NCBI GenBank assembly: GCA_002438685.1
Contig: DJQG01000069.1
Coordinates: forward strand, 1 to 17,938
Source of the DNA: Ruminococcaceae bacterium UBA6392
GTDB lineage: Bacteria; Bacillota; Clostridia; Oscillospirales; Acutalibacteraceae
DNA length: 17,938 nt
Reading direction: 5' to 3'
Shown here piece by piece: positions 14,352-17,938 of the stretch (position 1 is its first letter; the number at the start of each line of letters is the position of its first letter). Under the pieces are notes generated by a model. It worked only from the letters and a program-made list of their open reading frames with translations, searched no databases and was not told the origin of the DNA. The position numbers were made by a program, and so were the translations under genes.

Positions 14352-15752
14352 TCAATTTTGAGTTACGGGTTCTTCTTCGCGATTTGGCAATTTATTTGCA
14401 AATCTGTGTGACGGGCGATAAATAAGGAGCGCTATGAATATCAGCAGCGCCGTTGCGGCGAGGCTTATGGGGTAGACCGTCATTATCGTTTCGAAGTTGT
14501 GATTCTTCGGGAACACGAGCTCTATCCACGCTATTCTTATTCCGCAGACACCGATCATTGTCAGCACAGCCGGAACGAGCGAGACGCCGAAGCCGCGCAG
14601 ATATCCGGACATTATCTCATAGAGCATGCTGAAAGTATACGCCGAGAAGACTATCACGAGGCGCGTATAGCCGATTTCTATAACCTGCGGGTCGCTGTTG
14701 AATATTGAGAGCAGGAAGCGTCCTACAAGCAATACGATTCCGATTGCTGCGCCTGAGGCTATCGTATCTTCTATCAGCGTCAGCCACAGCGTGCGCTTGC
14801 AGCGTTTTATCTGACCCGCGCCGTAATTCTGCCCAACGAATGTCGTACAAGCCTGGCTGAACGAGTTCAGGACATCGTAAGCTATAACTTCAATATTGAA
14901 CGCCGCGCTCGACGCCGCTATAACAACGGTTCCGAGGCTGTTTATAGCCGACTGGATGACGATATTTGACACCGCAAAGACCGCGCTCTGGATTCCTGCG
15001 GGAAGTCCTATCTTCATTATCATTCTGAAGCTGTTCAGGCTGAACCTCATCTTTTTCGGCTCGACTTTTATATATTTATCCGACTTTACGAGGCGTATAA
15101 AAAGTATTATCGAGCTGACTGCATTCGAAATAACTGTCGCGGTTGCAACGCCGCTGACGGTCATTTTCAGGACTATAACAAAGAAGAGATTGAGAATAAC
15201 ATTGAGCACGCCTGACACGGCAAGCGCGATAAGCGGCACTTTTGTATCGCCGATGCTTCTGAAAATCGCCGCTTCAAAGTTATAGAGCAATATGACGGGC
15301 AAGCCGATTAGATATATTCTGAAATAAACAACCGCGAGGGGCAGAACATCATCCGGGACATTGAGGGAACTGAGCATCCTGCCGACAAAAAATTCGGCTA
15401 TCACGGCGACTATTGTTCCGCCAACGAGTGCGAATATTATCGAGGTATGTACGGCGCGTTGGACGGATTCTTTATTGTTTCTGCCCACGGCGTTTGCGAT
15501 AACGACATTTGCACCGAGAGAGATACCGATAAGAAAGTTCACTATAAGTCCTATAACAGGTCCGTTTGCGCCGACCGCAGCGACGGCTGCAGTGCTCTTG
15601 TCGCCCGCAAAGTTGCCGACGACGGCGAGATCGGACGCATTGAACAGCTGTTCGAGTATTGCCGTTGCCGCGACCGGGAGCGCGAACAGCGGCAGTTTGT
15701 TCCAGATAGAGCCGTTGAGCATATCTATTTTCTTTGCGCCTGAGCGTTTCAT
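14352..15752 (-). CDS. MATE family efflux transporter
   Basis: A 466-residue integral membrane protein with about 12 hydrophobic segments in two similar halves. Family signs are the N-terminal segment LPLFALPVAATAILEQLFNASDLAVVGNFAG, GISLGANVVIANAVG with the following NNKESVQRAVHTS, and, in the second half, GLPAGIQSAVFAVSNIVIQSAIN and FVGQNYGAGQ. MATE proteins export drugs or metabolites in exchange for sodium or protons across the cytoplasmic membrane. The substrate is unknown. The start is the only reasonable ATG; GGGGA lies about 6-8 bases upstream. It forms a single-gene unit on the strand of the fucosidase, separated from it by a terminator and a promoter. Confidence 0.92.
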   Translation of the reverse strand: MKRSGAKKIDMLNGSIWNKLPLFALPVAATAILEQLFNASDLAVVGNFAGDKSTAAVAAVGANGPVIGLIVNFLIGISLGANVVIANAVGRNNKESVQRAVHTSIIFALVGGTIVAVIAEFFVGRMLSSLNVPDDVLPLAVVYFRIYLIGLPVILLYNFEAAIFRSIGDTKVPLIALAVSGVLNVILNLFFVIVLKMTVSGVATATVISNAVSSIILFIRLVKSDKYIKVEPKKMRFSLNSFRMIMKIGLPAGIQSAVFAVSNIVIQSAINSLGTVVIAASSAAFNIEVIAYDVLNSFSQACTTFVGQNYGAGQIKRCKRTLWLTLIEDTIASGAAIGIVLLVGRFLLSIFNSDPQVIEIGYTRLVIVFSAYTFSMLYEIMSGYLRGFGVSLVPAVLTMIGVCGIRIAWIELVFPKNHNFETIMTVYPISLAATALLIFIALLIYRPSHRFANKLPNREEEPVTQN

Positions 15753-15783
15753 TCCGTTCCCCGCTTTCTCTGAGAGATTTTAT

Positions 15784-15815
15784 GTGTTAGAAAAGTGTTA
15801 GAAAACACCTGTTTT
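15784..15815. repeat. Tandem 11-bp repeat and inverted repeat upstream of the MATE gene
   Basis: GTGTTAGAAAA occurs twice head to tail (15784-15794, 15795-15805), overlapping AAAACA-CC-TGTTTT (15802-15815), a perfect inverted repeat with a 2-base spacer. It lies 30-65 bases upstream of the MATE start, where a promoter or operator would be expected. No clear -35/-10 pair was found. Confidence 0.65.
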
Positions 15816-15828
15816 GCAAAGGTTGGAG

Positions 15829-15880
15829 CACAAAAAGAGAAAGACTCGACAATCACGAAAACCGTTGATTATCAAGCCTT
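15829..15880 (-). terminator. Terminator of the tRNA-Leu pair
   Basis: A 15-bp stem with three G-T pairs (plus 15841-15855 with 15866-15880), followed on the minus strand by TTCTCTTTTTG. It begins 7 bases after the CCA end of tRNA-Leu(CAG). Confidence 0.85.
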
Positions 15881-15886
15881 CTGCGC

Positions 15887-15973
15887 TGGTGCGGATAACA
15901 GGAGTTGAACCTGCACCGAGTTGCCCCGACTAGAACCTGAATCTAGCGCGTCTGCCAATTCCGCCATATCCGC
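15887..15973 (-). tRNA. tRNA-Leu(CAG)
   Basis: A class II tRNA of 87 bases with encoded CCA (plus TGG at 15887-15889). The acceptor stem pairs GCGGATA with TATCCGC, discriminator A. The anticodon stem CTAGA/TCTAG encloses TTCAGGT, giving anticodon CAG (plus 15937-15939), which reads CUG. A long variable arm and a T arm with GGTTCAACTCC complete it. Confidence 0.96.
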
Positions 15974-16047
15974 ATTTGTACTTCCTGATTTTTACACGGC
16001 GGAAGCTACCGAGGGTGAAGCTGAACGCTTTGATCACCGATAAGTTT

Positions 16048-16071
16048 GGCGGGCACCCTAAGGAACCCGCC
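16048..16071 (-). other. Hairpin between the two tRNA-Leu genes
   Basis: GGCGGG (16048-16053) pairs with CCCGCC (16066-16071), with further weak pairing inside, immediately beyond the CCA end of tRNA-Leu(GAG). There is no T tract behind it, so it is more likely a processing structure than a terminator. Confidence 0.5.
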
Positions 16072-16072
16072 A

Positions 16073-16156
16073 TGGTGCGAGAGACGGGACTTGAACCCGT
16101 ACGGGATTACCACACGCCCCTCAAACGTGCGCGTCTGCCGATTCCGCCACTCTCGC
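16073..16156 (-). tRNA. tRNA-Leu(GAG)
   Basis: A class II tRNA of 84 bases with encoded CCA (plus TGG at 16073-16075). The acceptor stem pairs GCGAGAG with CTCTCGC, discriminator A. The anticodon loop TTGAGGG between CACGT and GCGTG gives anticodon GAG (plus 16120-16122), reading CUC/CUU. It is the first gene of a two-tRNA transcript. Confidence 0.96.
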
Positions 16157-16201
16157 AGGTCTGTTCTGAATCGTTGTCTTTGTTCCCTCAGAACGTTGAC
16201 T

Positions 16202-16230
16202 ATTATAGCAAAAGGGGTTGTTTATGTCAA
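16202..16230 (-). promoter_or_regulatory. Perfect consensus promoter of the tRNA-Leu pair
   Basis: On the minus strand, TTGACA (plus 16225-16230), exactly 17 bases, TATAAT (plus 16202-16207), all consensus. An A-rich stretch upstream of the -35 (about 16235-16260) could act as an UP element. It fits the strong expression expected of tRNA genes. Confidence 0.9.
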
Positions 16231-16291
16231 GCCCTTTTTCAAAGTTTTTTTAATATTTTTCCTTTATTTTTGAGCGACGTCTGACTTAGGA

Positions 16292-17893
16292 TCATTCGCT
16301 TTCTAAAGCCGTTATTTTGTCGGCGATAGCCTTGAACGCCGGGGCACAGTCGGACGCGCCTCCGCTTCCCCTCTCTTTAAAAACCGTTATGACGTATTGA
16401 GGATTTTCAGCCGGGAACCAACCGGAAAACCATGTGTTATATAATTCCTCTCCGTTTTCAAACTTTCCTGTCTGTGCAGTTGCTGTTTTGCCGGCGGCGG
16501 TAGTGTTTTCAGGCTTTGCTCCCCTGCCGTTTCCGTTTTCGACTGCGCTTTTGAGATATTTTGAAAGTATCGAGGCAGTATTGCCGCTCATAACATACTC
16601 GCCCGCACGCTTCTCGTGCTCAAAGACGGTGTTTGTCCCATCAATTGCTTTTTCGACAAGGTACGGAGTGTTGTATGCGCCGCCGTTTGCTATGCAGGAC
16701 ATATATGCACAGACGGTGAGCGGAGACGCAGTAAGTGTGCCCTGACCGAACGCGAGATTGGCAACAGCCGCTTTTGAATCGAGCTCTGAAACTTTCGGCA
16801 GATATCCCGATACAGAAGTTATACCATCGCACAAATCTATAGATTTGCCGAAGCCGAGATCAGAGAGAGTCGATATCATTTTTTCTCTGTCGAGCTTCTG
16901 CGCAAGGTGAATAAAATAGGCGTTGCAGGAGCGCTCAAGCGCGCCACACATATCAACGACTCCGTGAGCCTTATGCTCATAACAGCCGAACTCGACGCCG
17001 CCGACTTCCGTCACGCCCGTGCAGTCATATTTTATTGACGGAGATATCCCCTGTTCGAGCGCGGCAGCGGCGACGGCAGGTTTGAACACGGAGCCTACCG
17101 CAAAGGCACAGAACGCACGGTTGATAAACGGAGAATTACTGTCCGAAAGGCTCTTGGCCGGGTCGTTTGAATCGAACACCGGTCGGCTCGCGCAGGCTCT
17201 TATCGCCCCAGTTTTCGGGTCGAGTATAACAACTGCACCGATTTCCACTCCGCACTCGTCCATACAGTCTTCGACTATCTGTTGAACTTCCAGATCGAGC
17301 GTTAAATACACGCCAGACTCGCCGTATTTTCCGTCGGTGCGAGCGGTTATATCAGCGCCGGATATGACACGCCCATAGGCATCGACCGGGAACACCGCAC
17401 TGATACTTCGGCGGTTGTTTTTAAATATGCTTTCAAATGACTTTTCTATCCCGCAGACCCCGACGCCGTCGGAGTTCGTATATCCGACGATATGCGCCGC
17501 CGGCTGGCGCGGAGAATATCGTCTTTCGACGCCTATTATTTTTACATCTTCGCATCCGCTCTCGCCCGACGGCACTTTGGCAGCCACGGGACGGCCTTTT
17601 GAAAGCTTTTCACGAGCCTGCTCAAAGTCATTGTCATCAAGCATTTTACGAAGTTCAGCAAGAGCTGCGGCGGTCGGTCTTGCGGCGGCAAAATATTCTG
17701 TATACCCGTTTGTTATGAGCCGACCTTCGCAGTCATATATCGGCGCGCCCAAATCCGACAGCTCGATGCTACGGGTATTTTTCACCGTTCCTGCTGCGGT
17801 ATCGAGCCCGGTTGAAACGCTTATCAATTGGAGACAGACCACGCCCATGAGCAGGCAGAATATAAAAAACACAACGACTGCGCGTTTGGGCAT
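16292..17893 (-). CDS. Class B penicillin-binding protein (D,D-transpeptidase)
   Basis: A 533-residue protein that cross-links peptidoglycan at the outer face of the membrane. The start MPKRAVVVFF lies 7 bases after GGAGA; an ATG 11 codons earlier lacks a site. A single membrane anchor lies at about residues 5-25, followed by a dimerisation-type region to about 180 with RYSPRQPAAHIVGYTN and GVCGIEKSFE. The transpeptidase domain has SVFK (268-271, nucleophile Ser268), SCN (322-324) and KTA in GKTATAQTG (468-476), where most penicillin-binding proteins have KTG. The length and single-anchor layout resemble PbpA-type elongation or division enzymes encoded beside FtsW/RodA. Such a partner would lie to the right, outside the window. 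No clear terminator was found downstream; transcription may run into the tRNA-Leu promoter region. Confidence 0.92.
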   Translation of the reverse strand: MPKRAVVVFFIFCLLMGVVCLQLISVSTGLDTAAGTVKNTRSIELSDLGAPIYDCEGRLITNGYTEYFAAARPTAAALAELRKMLDDNDFEQAREKLSKGRPVAAKVPSGESGCEDVKIIGVERRYSPRQPAAHIVGYTNSDGVGVCGIEKSFESIFKNNRRSISAVFPVDAYGRVISGADITARTDGKYGESGVYLTLDLEVQQIVEDCMDECGVEIGAVVILDPKTGAIRACASRPVFDSNDPAKSLSDSNSPFINRAFCAFAVGSVFKPAVAAAALEQGISPSIKYDCTGVTEVGGVEFGCYEHKAHGVVDMCGALERSCNAYFIHLAQKLDREKMISTLSDLGFGKSIDLCDGITSVSGYLPKVSELDSKAAVANLAFGQGTLTASPLTVCAYMSCIANGGAYNTPYLVEKAIDGTNTVFEHEKRAGEYVMSGNTASILSKYLKSAVENGNGRGAKPENTTAAGKTATAQTGKFENGEELYNTWFSGWFPAENPQYVITVFKERGSGGASDCAPAFKAIADKITALESE

Positions 17894-17911
17894 AATATCA
17901 TCTCCGACGAT

Positions 17912-17925
17912 TGATAAATTTATCA
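17912..17925. repeat. 14-bp perfect palindrome upstream of the penicillin-binding protein gene
   Basis: TGATAAATTTATCA lies 19 bases before the start codon. It could be an operator or overlap the end of an upstream gene (a TGA is contained in it). The window ends too soon to decide. Confidence 0.4.
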
Positions 17926-17938
17926 TTGACCGTTCGGC

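Overview
The window reads as chromosomal DNA of an uncultured, probably gut-associated Clostridia member (Oscillospiraceae/Ruminococcaceae-like). This is inference. It rests on a T-box riboswitch ahead of proS, close-to-consensus sigma-A promoters, GGAGG-type ribosome binding sites, strong intrinsic terminators, tRNAs with encoded CCA, a short-form pyruvate kinase and a Clostridia-style class B penicillin-binding protein. No rRNA, CRISPR array, insertion sequence or phage gene was seen.

Layout. 1-904: the 3' end of a metal (zinc/manganese-type) ABC permease gene, overlapping by ATGA with a small lipoprotein gene, closed by a terminator. 905-1196: an AT-rich stretch without genes that carries three copies of GTTGATACGATT. 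1197-1376: tRNA-Ser(GGA) on the minus strand with its promoter and terminator. 1503-3026: pyk with promoter and terminator. 3034-4535: asnS (minus). 4551-6021: a GPH-family sugar:cation symporter (minus). 6073-8160: promoter, T-box leader, proS and terminator (plus). 8165-10985: a PHP-domain metallohydrolase and an MBL-fold hydrolase (minus), each with its own promoter. 11167-12147: a Gfo/Idh/MocA dehydrogenase (plus), divergent from the MBL gene. 12157-14309: a GH29 alpha-L-fucosidase followed 15 bases later by a second MBL-fold hydrolase broken by a frameshift (minus). 14321-15752: a MATE exporter (minus). 15841-16230: two tRNA-Leu genes (GAG, then CAG) driven by one perfect consensus promoter (minus). 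16292-17893: a class B penicillin-binding protein (minus).

How it works together. Much of the window is housekeeping: glycolysis, two aminoacyl-tRNA synthetases, three tRNAs and cell-wall synthesis. The accessory part is 8165-14309. It holds a PHP metallohydrolase, two unrelated MBL hydrolases, an NAD(P)-dependent sugar-type dehydrogenase and a cytoplasmic fucosidase, with a sugar symporter nearby beyond proS. This could be a dispersed set for using a fucosylated or phosphorylated carbohydrate. The genes form at least four separate transcription units, so a single pathway is a hypothesis, not a reading.

The best-supported oddity is the frameshift in the second MBL gene. The lost C-terminus, including a metal-ligand His-His motif, is intact in another frame for 60 further residues. 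No wholly new multi-gene defence or mobile system could be supported.
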